Shown piece after piece: positions 34,658 to 45,686 of a stretch of 64,000 nt of DNA (the stretch's first letter is position 1; each line of letters begins with the position of its first letter). A model generated the notes under the pieces. That model saw nothing but the letters and a program-made list of their open reading frames with translations. It was not told the origin of the DNA and did no database searches. The stretch covers positions 5,506,084 to 5,570,083 of the forward strand of contig NC_087072.1 in the NCBI RefSeq assembly GCF_026151205.1. The letters run 5' to 3'. The stretch is from Bolinopsis microptera (lineage: Eukaryota; Ctenophora; Tentaculata; Lobata; Bolinopsidae). A program made the translations under genes and the position numbers.

Positions 34658-37600
34658 CTACCTGTCAGGTATGATCTTATTCTTAGGAGCCTCCATCCTA
34701 TCTCTAGATCTGGACCTCCTGGAGAGAACCTCAACTGTTCTGCCTTTAGTCAGGTTCTTGTTGGATTCCTCTCTCTTGATACTCGCTCTTCTCTGGTCTT
34801 GTAGCTCTTTTGTTATTACCTCTGGTAGGGTTAGTCTCTCTGTTACCATTCCGTCACACTGAGGGGGATATGTGTTGGTAGGACCAAGTACTGGACTTGA
34901 GATTTTAATAGTGCTCCTCGTGGTTCAAACAATTAAATAAGAGCCATTAAATTTGACTCAGGAATTATCGCTTAAACTCGTAACTCGATATCAAATTACG
35001 TATAATATAAGATATCAGTACACTGCAGTGTCGTCGCACTCACCCAGATGTAAAAAGCAGCTGCTCCCGCACTAACGTCAGCTACAGAACCAGTATCCAT
35101 ACCCGCCAAGATCTCTGAACATGCCTGGGCCACATCCCACGCCATGGTATCTGGCTCATATGACTGTACTCTTCTCTTTAAACTTGCTTTACCTGTTTTA
35201 CCCATCAGTACCACTAGTTGGGGCCACTGTTTTATCTCCTTAGCTGTGTGTCCCAGTATCAGGAATGTAGCTGTCATCACCTGTTGTTGTTTGGTGGTCA
35301 GGGGGCCCGGGCCACCGTTATTTGTCATGAACCAAGAACAAGAGAAGGTTGTACATACTTATTACTTAACTAAGCAGGGTGTTACGTACGAATTTGACGA
35401 CTGGTGGTGGTTGAGAATAACTCTTTATTTCGGCAATAGTTTGTTGTTTTAGTTCCATAATCTGGCGTTTCAAGAATTCTAGTCTCTTGAGTCTCTTGAG
35501 CAAGTATTCAGCATCGATAAGCTCCTTGGCTAGGATTGTATCAAAACCACCTGAGAGGAGGTGGAAGTTAGCTTGGATCGCGTACTGTATACTTCACAGC
35601 ACATTGAGTTTCTCTGAGTTGAGTAACCACAAACATAATGTGGTTGCAATTAATCCGATATCAGAATATCGTGCAATTTTTCTGTTCACAAAACTAATGG
35701 CAACTAAAGTAGGTGACAGAAAATATTCTTGTCTTATTTGATTGTATGTGCAAGTTTGACCATGTTCTAATTATATGGTTACATGCTAACCAAATGCCAA
35801 AATTATTTAAGAGAATTCATAACCCACAACTAGTGTACGTTTACATGAAGAATCATTCCAGTACGAAATCATTGGCAAAAAGTAGTTAAAACGAAGAAAT
35901 TCATTCATCAAGATAAGTAAGAGTACTACTGAAGAGATTCAATTCATTCCTTACACGAAGAAAATCATTCCTCACGATTGAAATAAGAATACTATCAAAG
36001 AGATTTACATTTGACACGAAAAGAACTTACTCTTTATTCTGTACTTTTTCAATGACGTCTTAACTATTGATGACGGTATGAGTAAAGGTATCTTAACAAA
36101 TGTACCCGAATATTTAGTTGACATTTAGCGACTTGGTTAGAAGATTGAGCTGGGGATTAAGTAAAAATACGATACCTGATTTGATCTTCTCTATAGCAAT
36201 TTCAATATCATCAATAGATCTATCCAAGCAAGCGTTCTCAAGTTGTCTCTGAGCGTAGAGCAGATTTACAAGCTCCTCAGCTTCTGCTAAAGGCTCCTCA
36301 ACTCCTTTAACCTGAAACACTGTTCTGTAAGATATCTGTACTATGCATCGAGTTAACTGAAGGATGTAAATTCCACGGGGCTGTTATTTCACCACATTTT
36401 CAAACTTTTATTATAATGAGAAATTCTGAAAACATGATGTCACCTTTTTCTTTTTCGCATCTCTGATCGTATCTTCAAGTTCCCTGAGATCCCTCTTTTG
36501 TATAGCTTCCTTGAGACGTTTAATCATCTTGGCCGTCCTGGCTCTCTCATCGGCCTCTCTCTTCATCCTCTGTGCCTCTTCAATAGCCTCCATATCATCA
36601 GCCATCTTAGCCGCTTCTAGTGCCGCTTCTGCATCTTTGATAGCTTGTAGGGCCTTCTCTTCCTCTTGCTTACTGTTCATAACATCTCGTTCAGCTTTGT
36701 CAGTTATCTTTGCTAGTTCTTCTTGTGCAAGACGTTCTGCCTCAACTGCCGCTAATGCTTCTGAAAATATTACCAGTTACACTATGCAGGTCTGATATGA
36801 CAGATTGATCGACAATTCATACCAAAATATAGTAAACTATGCCAAGATAAGTTGTCATAAAATAGTGGTCTGTCAAGAAATTAATTAAATATTGTTCTGT
36901 AGTGTAATTAAAACTGAGGTAAATATGTATAATTACCAGCTTCTTTCTGTCGTATTTTTTCTTCCTCTTCTTCTTCAGCCTTTCTCTTTCTATCTTCTTC
37001 ATCCTCCTTCTCTTTTCTTAACCTTTCCTCCTCCGCTTCTTGCTCCTGTCGTTTCCTGTCTTCTTCGGCTTCTTGCTCCTTTCTTTTCCTCTCCTCTTCT
37101 TCTCGTTGTTTTTGTAGTTCTGCATCTGGAAAAAAATTCTTTTCGCTGACATGATTTATAACACAATTTCCGCTGGACATTAAATATTATCGACAGGCTT
37201 GCCTGGGCATATAATTTGCAACTCTGATAAATTGTATCCTACCTTCTGCCTCTCGCTTTCTCCTTTCTTCTTCGTTCATTTGTCGTCTCATCTCTTCGTC
37301 TACAGCCTTTTTCATGGCCTCCTCCTGCATTCTTACTGCTTCTACAAAGTTACCGGTTAATTTATAATTGAGTGTTTTGTGATTATTATAAAGCAATGAA
37401 AGGCATTAGTTTGCCTACCAAGTTGGAATACTTGTCTTGTTTAAAAATGTTTATGGATTACCAACCTGCTTCGACCTCTAAGTCTTTCAGCCTCTGCTTT
37501 TCTGCAGCCTCCTGCGAAATTGGGTGTAAATTAGGCCAGAATCATCAATTGGATGAATTGAAATTAATACCAGATCAAAATATGCAATATCCTAAATGCA

Positions 37601-38745
37601 AAAAAAATGTATGCTTTTTCTGGAAATTATTCTTGCAGTTGGAGCGGAAACAGAGTCTGAACTCTGCAAAAAATGGGGCAATTATGAAATAATATCTAAC
37701 GACTAGCAAAACTGCCTCCTGCGTAGCATGAAAAGCGTGCAACTCATCGGTATTCTTCTGTTCTAGAATTTTGCGCGCAATCCTAGCAACTAACTGACGA
37801 CGTTGACTGTTCGGATTCGTCCAGTTAGTTTGGAATTTGTCCGGAGTCTACTGCTACAGTGCATGGCAACTGGCCGTGATGAATTTAGTGACACTAACAG
37901 CTGACCTTATGAAGTAGTTCAAGTCGAGCTCTCTCCTCTTCTCGTCTTTTTTCTTCTTCTAGCCTCCTTCGTTCCTCCTCTTCTTCCCGCCTCTTCCGTT
38001 CTTCTTCCTCCAGCTTTTTCTCTTCCTCTGATTTCTGAAGGAAGTTGAGCAAAAAATAATAACTGATATTAGTTTTGCAAAGCTACCACTGATATTTGAA
38101 GACAATCGTTAAATATGCCAAAACGTAGACAAAGATTGTGCATACGAATTATGAAGCTTATATTCATGTATGAGATTGTATTTTGGAGATATTTAACAAG
38201 CCAACATATGAACGATGGCACGGTTGGAATAAATGACCAAGTGAAGATACTGTGGAATTTGTTATTTCCAATTTCTATTCTCATCTAATTTTCGACAATG
38301 TCAAATGTGACTGAATGTTCCATTCGCTGAAATTTAACACAGTTTTAATTAGAAATCACCTTGTAACCATCTTCAATACTCTTTCTCCGCTTTATATTTT
38401 GAGATCTCTTATTTTTCAGTTCTTGCAGCTTCTTGAGGTAGCCTAGCTTCTCAACTTTCTTCTTTCGATCGTGAGACTTTGTTCTGTCAGTTATCACTGG
38501 AGAGGTAAAATGACTGAAGAGAACTTAAATCACGTAGATTACCGTCATATCCTTTAAACTCTAGTGCATATTTGGGCCTATATAGCCCCTATTCATGACA
38601 AGAGATCCATTTTAAATATGACGTATCTAATTTTAATAGAGTGTAGAGGTCAGATTTAAATTACAGCTGTTGCTTTTAATTTAACAAAATCTTAAATCTG
38701 ACTTACTGGTCGTTGCACTTCTACCTAGTGGTTCTATTACTGTTC
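34658..38745 (-). CDS. Long charged coiled-coil protein with a dynein-stalk-like C-terminal region; N terminus not found
   Basis: Twelve phase-consistent exons on the minus strand, 5' to 3': 38707-38745, 38360-38496, 37906-38034, 37713-37847, 37466-37511, 37243-37341, 36937-37125, 36444-36760, 36176-36311, 35390-35550, 35044-35280, 34658-34858. The 37713 and 37847 borders are the least certain. The first half is basic, then E/K/R-rich heptad-like sequence as in trichohyalin, with repeated A-E-A-E-x-L and K-R-L-K-E-A-I blocks. Exons at 36176-35390 give leucine-rich antiparallel-looking helices. The 35044-35280 exon has V-M-T-A-T-F-L-I-L-G ... W ... and ends with A-A-A-F-Y-I-W, joined to C-D-G-M. 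This order resembles the stalk/microtubule-binding part of dynein heavy chain without its motor. It ends at TAG after I-I-P-D-R. Likely cytoskeletal or ciliary; function inferred only. Confidence 0.72.
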
Positions 38746-39109
38746 CTGAAACAGAAAATTTAGTCGATACCATGTTTCAAAAGGGTTTCATTCATGGATC
38801 GATGACGGATGAGCAAACCCTCAATCTATAATATACTATTTGCCAAGATTCACGTACAGCTGGGCTAATTTAATGAACGACTCGACATGACATCAATCGA
38901 TCGAGGGCTAGTGGGTGTGCGCGCGCTCATTTACACTACACTCGCTGAGCACAGTAAAATGTTGCATCACATAAAAACCGTTCGGCGTACGCGCATTCCG
39001 TCCAAAACAAAATTATACTTTTTGTAAACAAAAACACATCGTCGACAATACATAAAAAAGCGGCATTTTAACGGAGTTTTTTATTTCTGAATTCTGTTTA
39101 AATTAGAAG
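38746..39109. other. Intergenic/intron upstream of the visible coiled-coil exons
   Basis: No clear upstream exon on the minus strand. It contains a GC-rich GTGTGCGCGCGCTC patch near 38916. The missing N terminus may lie beyond the LINE fragment that starts at about 39110. Confidence 0.4.
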
Positions 39110-40160
39110 AGAAACATCTCTTGGACACTGATTACGCTGATGACATGGCCATGTTACTTGTTAGATAACTCAAAAGAGGGGCTGCAGGAAACCACTGACC
39201 TTCTCTGCAAATACAGTGCCTATATGGGTCTGAAGATTAATGCTGGCAAAACACAGAGCATGGTTGTCAGTAAAAGTGCTTCGCAGAGGCCGTATTCTAA
39301 AGACGACACTATGGACATCAACGTGGAAGGTCTCACAATACAGCAGGTCAGCAGTTTCACTGACTTGGGTGCTATCATCAGTGCAAATGGAACAATTGAC
39401 AAAGAACAATCAGCTCGAATTCAAAAGGCCTCTGGGGCATTCTATCAGCTTCGCAGTATATGGTACAGTCGCAACATCAAGACACCAACTAAAATCAGGA
39501 TATAAAAAGCGGCTGTCCTTACTTTACTGCTTTATGGAAGTGAGGTATGGAATACCACACAGACGCAGATGAAATGATTGAGGTGTTCCATCATAGATGT
39601 CTGAGAAGAATCCTGAAAATCAAATGGTTTTATCACGCATCTAATGCTGACGCCCCTGTTGATACTTTCGTACGAGCAGCTAGGCTCCGATGGTTTGGCC
39701 ATGTTGTGAGGATGCCAGAAGAAAGAATACCCAACTATCTTCTGTTAGTTAGGGCAAGAGTTAATTTTTCTGTGAACAAATTCGTAACAAAGGTTTGTCT
39801 ACAAGAATGTGTTGTCCATAGTCCCAGGAACCACAAAAAAAAACCGTCCAGCTGAAACTTTTGGGCAAACATTTTTATAGTCATTTTTCTCCAGGAACCC
39901 ATACGCCATATGTACTGGATTCCAAAGCATGGTAAAAGATCAAGAGGTAGACTTCGGAAAACTGGTTGTCATGTGTCCGGGAGGACGCAGCAATCTTCAC
40001 AGGTGTCGATAACATCACGATAGAAGATGCAGAACACCAAGCAACAAACAGGATACATTGGAGAGGTCTAATACACCGGAGAAAGGAGTTACTATGTGGT
40101 GCAGGCCACTCCAACGACTAGGAGGAGACCTTTTCAAGTACAAGTAAGTAAGTAAGTTCA
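39110..40160 (+). mobile_element. Decayed RTE-like LINE fragment with (AAGT)n tail
   Basis: The translated pieces (39140-39505 and 39547-39740) follow the same order of motifs as the LINE at 48.5-51.4 kb: L-K-I-N-A-G-K-T-Q, S-Q-R-P-Y, D-L-G-A-I-I-S, T-P-T-K-I-R-I, then L-R-R-I-L-K-I-K-W and R-L-R-W-F-G-H-V-V-R-M-P-E. Several frame breaks occur, and about 150 bp of foreign sequence appears to interrupt it near 39745-39895. It ends in AAGTAAGTAAGT at about 40141-40156, a typical microsatellite tail. Opposite orientation to the better copy. Confidence 0.85.
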
Positions 40161-40385
40161 AATTTAATTATATAGAAGAAGAGATATATTCATTTTGAGA
40201 AAATTCTAAACTAGATAAAAGGACAGAATATTTGACGCTATTTAAAAATCAATCAATCAACCGAAATGATTACGATAAGTTAAATGATGCCTATTATCAC
40301 CGAAAATATCCACATAAATCAAACCAATTTCAAAACTACAAAATCCTACTGATACTGAAATAATCGCAGAAGCTGAACTGAAATT

Positions 40386-41399
40386 TCAGCTCAGGCGTCT
40401 CAATGCAACCACAGTCTTGTTTTTAGCATCTGAAAGTGATCCTTTCAATTCTTCTTTAACCTTGCTTCCCCGGAGAGTAATAACCAGAGGATTGAAACTG
40501 CACAGAACCATGGGAAAGAAGATCAGAGTCATCAAACTAACAGTTATGCGAGGTTTTAAGTCCAGTTCGAGGAAAAGTTCCAGAGCACAGAATATGGCGT
40601 TCAATGCGCTCCCAAAATTCAGAAGCAATGTTGTAACCACCCCACTCTTTTGTTTTGAATCCTGTCGTTGTTTCCTTGCGCTGTTTATCTTGAATATCTC
40701 CCACATGACGAATCCTGACAAGATGAGACCCAGGACAGCGGTTATGAAGAACACAACGAGATGTGGTTTGAACACATCTTCATCCCAATCCTTTTTACTC
40801 ATCCTCCCTCTTCTGTCTTCTTTAGTAACTGAGTCAAGTACTTCTTTAGCGCGCCTTTCCAAACCTTGGTTGAAGCAGGTTATCCTCCAATTTGTCTCAT
40901 TCACAGAGATCACAAAGAGTGGGAAGACATTAAGTGTGTTATGGAAACAGTCCCCGGAGACAGCCACGCTACCAAATTCAAAGCAGACTAGCAAAAGAGC
41001 GATGAAAACCAGAGACCCTTTCAATATCCATTTCACACGCTGCGACATGCAGTAGAAGGGATAGCGCAGCGCAAGCACTTTAGCACCAGATAGATAAACA
41101 GTAGTGGTGCTAGATATCATGACTAGGGAGAGGACGGCAGCAGAGGTGAACCCATCAATGTGCTTCAGTTGGGGAGTTTTAGTGGAGCACAGCCACCAGA
41201 GGAAGTATGGACCATATAGCAGGATAGCCAGGAAGTTAGTGAGAGATAATATCTGGTAGTACACGTGACCCAGGTTTGATATCTTGTTGTGGTGGTAGTG
41301 GTACACTAGGTACGGGTTCAAAACACTGGATATCAGGAACGAGATTGAAATGAGGATACACCCGGTGATTTGAAGACCCCATAGCTCTTTATATACCAT
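40386..41399 (-). CDS. Divergent class A-like seven-helix receptor
   Basis: A single exon of 337 codons with seven hydrophobic segments. Helix 1 contains S-S-V-L-N-P-Y-L-V-Y, helix 3 ends in A-L-R-Y-P-F-Y in place of the canonical DRY box, and helix 7 has F-N-P-L-V-I in place of NPxxY. A long charged second extracellular or intracellular loop (K-E-D-R-R-G-R-M-S-K-K-D) separates helices 4-5 from the rest. This is a G-protein-coupled receptor by architecture; ligand unknown. A TATATAAAG lies just 5' of the ATG. Possibly a chemoreceptor-like lineage-specific family with the receptor at 43.9 kb. Confidence 0.8.
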   Translation of the reverse strand: MVYKELWGLQITGCILISISFLISSVLNPYLVYHYHHNKISNLGHVYYQILSLTNFLAILLYGPYFLWWLCSTKTPQLKHIDGFTSAAVLSLVMISSTTTVYLSGAKVLALRYPFYCMSQRVKWILKGSLVFIALLLVCFEFGSVAVSGDCFHNTLNVFPLFVISVNETNWRITCFNQGLERRAKEVLDSVTKEDRRGRMSKKDWDEDVFKPHLVVFFITAVLGLILSGFVMWEIFKINSARKQRQDSKQKSGVVTTLLLNFGSALNAIFCALELFLELDLKPRITVSLMTLIFFPMVLCSFNPLVITLRGSKVKEELKGSLSDAKNKTVVALRRLS

Positions 41400-43866
41400 A
41401 GCTCTTTATGTCGAATTTTAGTGGTCGAGGGGGAAGTTCATCTTTACCAGAGCCTCCCTTCGATATGATAGTTAGACGATAAAAGCTGTGACTGTTACGA
41501 TGAGAAAACTAGCGAGCAATAAAATTCTATAAATATAACTCTCAAGAAAGAAATAAAAGAAAGAAAACAAAACCTGCTATATTAACATTACTGCGCTAGC
41601 TAGACGAACTTGCATCGTTATAGCGCGAAATATAGCACTAAATAAAAGACAATGGTTAAAGCTATGTCGGGACTTTCATTCAAATTACTATGGCAAGGTT
41701 ATAATAGAAATAGTGATTTTCAAAGGTTGTGGTGACCGGAATAAGGATGCAAGTCCAAACGATATGCACGACCAACTCTGATTGAGCTCAGTAAACGAGA
41801 CATAATGACAAGTTAATGACTGTTGATGACGTATGATTAACTAGAAAGTATTTACTAAAGAAATGTTTCATAAAATATGAGATTGGGAGACAAGGATAAC
41901 GCTGCATTTGGAACCACAACTGCTATCAAAAAACTGAGAAATTTACTTGCATTTAAAGTACCTTTCTTGAAACATACAACCGACCCCAAAGTAGCTCGAA
42001 GAAAACAATACCTGATATCTTAACATTAATGTGTTATCAAATAAGATCTCACATCGTGATATAACGTGAATTATGGCACGATAGATTAAAGACATCCTTA
42101 AAACACCTGTAAATAGAACTGGAAGGGAAATGCAGCAGGTGTTCGATAAAGCACATGTTAAACTGGACGAATTTGTCGGATTACCAGTAAAGTAAGTCAT
42201 GTGACCGTCTTTAAATGTTAACACTAATATGATAGGGTAAATGTGAATTTCACGTGTCATAATTATAATTTTTCGTTGATATTCAGATAAAATGCCTTTG
42301 AATCATAATTACTATTGGATTACGAGCGATCTAATAGATGATCAGAATAATTCACAAGACCAACCATGGGACAACAACAAAATCTGGCAACCCTTGGTGT
42401 AGGACAATAAAGATGTGATGGAAGTAAAACCTTTCCGGTGTTATTTGACAAAGACTCGAAGATAATTGTCAATAACTACTGGCAGATCATTAATGTGTAA
42501 AGACAAACATGTATAATGTAGCCCTGTGCCAGTTATGCTGCAAACACAGTGGACGTGAATACACCTACTTCGGACAGAGGCTTACCCTATTCCAAATAAT
42601 CCGACTAAATAAAATGGCCACCGTAGTAAATTTGTATAAGATGTTCAATGTAAAATGTATGAAGTTGGACACCCTGGCTTGTCTATGCATTGTATTAAGG
42701 AGGGCAAAGATACATTTAATTTAGGAATGTTTTGGGATTTTGAAGAGAACAAAACCAAATTTTATAAGACAGGGTGGATGCAAGGTTTGGGCACTTTGGG
42801 GATTAAATAGAATGGAAATTTAACGATAATTTTCAAAGTTTTAGGCTTGTTAAGTGTATTTTATACAGCTCAGTCTAACTAATCTATACTCTAGACTATC
42901 TTGCTATATATTATTTTTAAGCGAAGTAAGTTTTAGTTGAATGAAACTACGTGACTTACGATAAAACATATTTTTCAATATCGCAATGCTATATCAGCTA
43001 TGTGGCCACATATTTTAATAGTAAATAAAGGTAGGTGCGATGACGTCACTAAAATCGACTACAAAGGATCTAAAATTGTACAAGGCAATATATCCCCCAA
43101 AAACCGACTCAATATCGAGCACGTGATTCACCCAGATCCCTCCCATAATTCAGCTGATCTACAATTACCTCTCCTTTTATTGCTAATTTGCCGATCAGTA
43201 GCCCTATTGTTGTGCAATATTTCTTCAGAAACCTGATCCCAGTAATACGTTCATATTCTCCGGCTTCTGTCGAATTGAACATATTGTTACACATTCCAAA
43301 AGGCAGACTTCTGTGCACCTATTCAGGCGCTGTAGGCTATAGCTCCTACTCAATAAACTTATATAACCCTGTCTGTTCATCGACTACTGATAATATATGT
43401 ACATATGTATGTTTAGTTATGCAACTTCTAAAATATAAATCAAGTGTAATATCTTCTAACAGCACAGCTAATTGTCCGTATTGATATCAATGTTACAATA
43501 ATATAATGCAGATTAACCACACATTTCGAGGGTGATACAGTTAATCAAGGTTTTCAATTTAGGTCCTCACTCCTCAGTCGAATAATATCGTTTTCCTCTG
43601 CACAGTATGGTTCCCAATCAAGGGTTATGGATGACATGCATTTCCAGTTTGTAAGTTTATCTTGGCAGTCTGAATAAGAGCCAGTAGGTTGCAAGTTCTT
43701 CCGTTTTTATTGATTTCAGTGTTAATGTGAAAAGTTTAGGAATCAGGTGTCCAGAAAAGGAAGATGAGAGGATTCCATACTCCATACTCCATTATACGGC
43801 ATACGAGGCGTTTTGTTGAAATACCTGCTAAAATTAGGGCAAAACATGATCTGGTGACGTACGGAT
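41400..43866. other. Intergenic between the two receptors
   Basis: No supported exon. Short frames at 42509-42724, 43000-43236 and 43188-43484 have no motif and overlap each other on different frames or strands. Confidence 0.5.
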
Positions 43867-44862
43867 CTAGTCAGTGAAACCGGTGTGAGAAACCACACCG
43901 GTACGAAAACCACGTCTCCAATTAGGAGTCATAGCTATGAAAATGACAGGATTCACAGCAGAGATAAGACAAGGCCCTAAATTGTTATGAACAATGTTGC
44001 CCCACGCACCTATCTCATCCAATTCAACCAGACGCACTTCACTTCGACTCTTTTTTATGGCAACAACTGTAACCAAAATGTAGTAGGTTATGGAGATTAG
44101 CATCTTTATCAGGCTCCCAGTGTTGGTAAATAGTATTTTCTTGGTTATCTTTGTATTATTCCGTTGTGATTGCTGAGCTGCCAAGTCTTGAGAGTAGATT
44201 TCCATTTGTTTTATAGTCAGGAAGGTAGCTACAAGTCCTAGGATCTGTGTTACCAAAGAAGGGAACATAAGGACCATAGCACTCCACAAAAAAGGTACCT
44301 CACCACCTATTCTAAAGGGATTAGGATTGGTAGCTACTTGCATAGGATCAAACCACACCACCACTGCAGTATCAAGTAGAGGAATGACATTGAAACAGGT
44401 CTGTAGTCCACACAATACTAGGAGAAGTGTTAGAATCTGCTTGTGTAGTGGATCTCTCAGTGGGTATCTGATGTGATACAGTCGGGCAGAAGTCAACACA
44501 GCTGTTAGGATTGTGGGCAGATACTGACAAGGATATATTACTCCTGAATAAACTTTTTCAATGGTAGTCGCTGCTCTGGGAGGGCAAGTCAGAGGGTTTC
44601 CTTTAGGGGTCTGTCCTCCACATTCGGCGGGTTTCAGAGCATTCTGTACCGTCATTATTGGAGCTAACAAACAGAGAGTAAAGTCGAGAAGAGCTAGTGT
44701 CCGGTACACAACTCTCTGTGTCGAGTTAGGTCGTCTGTAGTTGTAGAGGAAGACAACAGGGTTCAGACATGTTGATATCAGACAACACATTATTAAATAA
44801 ACTGATATTACAGTATCAGGGGTGGAGTGACCTGACTCTGCAATAAAGATTGCCATCTCCAA
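43867..44862 (-). CDS. Divergent class A-like seven-helix receptor
   Basis: A single coding exon of 331 codons. Helix 1 ends C-L-N-P-V-V-F-L-Y, helix 3 region has S-A-R-L-Y-H-I-R-Y-P-L (R-Y-P equivalent of DRY-x-x-x-x-P), and helix 7 has S-A-V-N-P-V-I-F-I followed by a basic tail. Loops carry cysteine pairs (A-E-C-G-G, L-T-C-P-P). It shares the L-N-P in helix 1 and the R-Y-P motif with the receptor at 40.4 kb, so the two are likely distant members of one family in loose tandem. On the minus strand GTTTTAG, a possible acceptor, lies 16 bp before the ATG, so a 5' exon may exist. Confidence 0.8.
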   Translation of the reverse strand: MEMAIFIAESGHSTPDTVISVYLIMCCLISTCLNPVVFLYNYRRPNSTQRVVYRTLALLDFTLCLLAPIMTVQNALKPAECGGQTPKGNPLTCPPRAATTIEKVYSGVIYPCQYLPTILTAVLTSARLYHIRYPLRDPLHKQILTLLLVLCGLQTCFNVIPLLDTAVVVWFDPMQVATNPNPFRIGGEVPFLWSAMVLMFPSLVTQILGLVATFLTIKQMEIYSQDLAAQQSQRNNTKITKKILFTNTGSLIKMLISITYYILVTVVAIKKSRSEVRLVELDEIGAWGNIVHNNLGPCLISAVNPVIFIAMTPNWRRGFRTGVVSHTGFTD

Positions 44863-45639
44863 ACTGGACTCTAAAACAAAATATGAGAATTACGTTTTGT
44901 TAGTAATGACTGATCTGAGGCTCAACTACCTCCCAGTTCTAATAATAAAGAATGAAACAGACAGTAAGTAGGCAGTAATTATAGCGGATAATTGGATAAT
45001 TAGAAACTTCCAGTTCCACAGTTATCGCTAAGTGCTGACCAGTGACCTGTACGTCCTGTGATAACTGCAGCTGACATTAGAATGGCGAGGATGGAAGTGC
45101 TAAACGAAACAACAATAATGGCATCAATAAATGATTTATAAAATTGTTTTCATTTAATATATGTATATATTATATAGCCATTAGCCAAATTATGTTTCAG
45201 GATCTGTTTTTATTAGAAAACTGCGAACTTCTTCAAATTTCCGCAAGGAACTGAACCACGGGAAATTATACAATTTACTTAAAAATTGTATAACTTACAT
45301 GTATATATATATAATATATAAGTAGGTACTTTTTATTCTTCCATACGTAGACTATAAAAGTATATTTTTGAACCTGCAATTTTTAGTTGGATAGGAGCTA
45401 AACCTATAATTACTAAGTTAACAAACTGAATTTACTGAACACTATTCTCCTTTATATTAAACAGACAGTAAATATAGGATCAGTAAATTTGCACGTGGAC
45501 AATTATCTACGTCAGTACTCAGCAGTAACTGCTGACCTTAAAGACTGCAGGTGTTCAGTGAAACGTTAATTATAGTATCATCAAGTTTTAATGATCTATA
45601 AGATGGCCTCATGACCTGTTATTCATAGTTAAATTATTT
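44863..45639. other. Intergenic or intron, nothing recognised
   Basis: AT-rich with runs of TATATA near 45297-45320. If the EF-hand-like gene continues past 45687, its next exon could lie here, but I did not find one with the needed phase. Confidence 0.4.
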
Positions 45640-45686
45640 TTACAGACTGTTTATATCAGTAAAAGTAATTAGACAGTTAGACTCAC

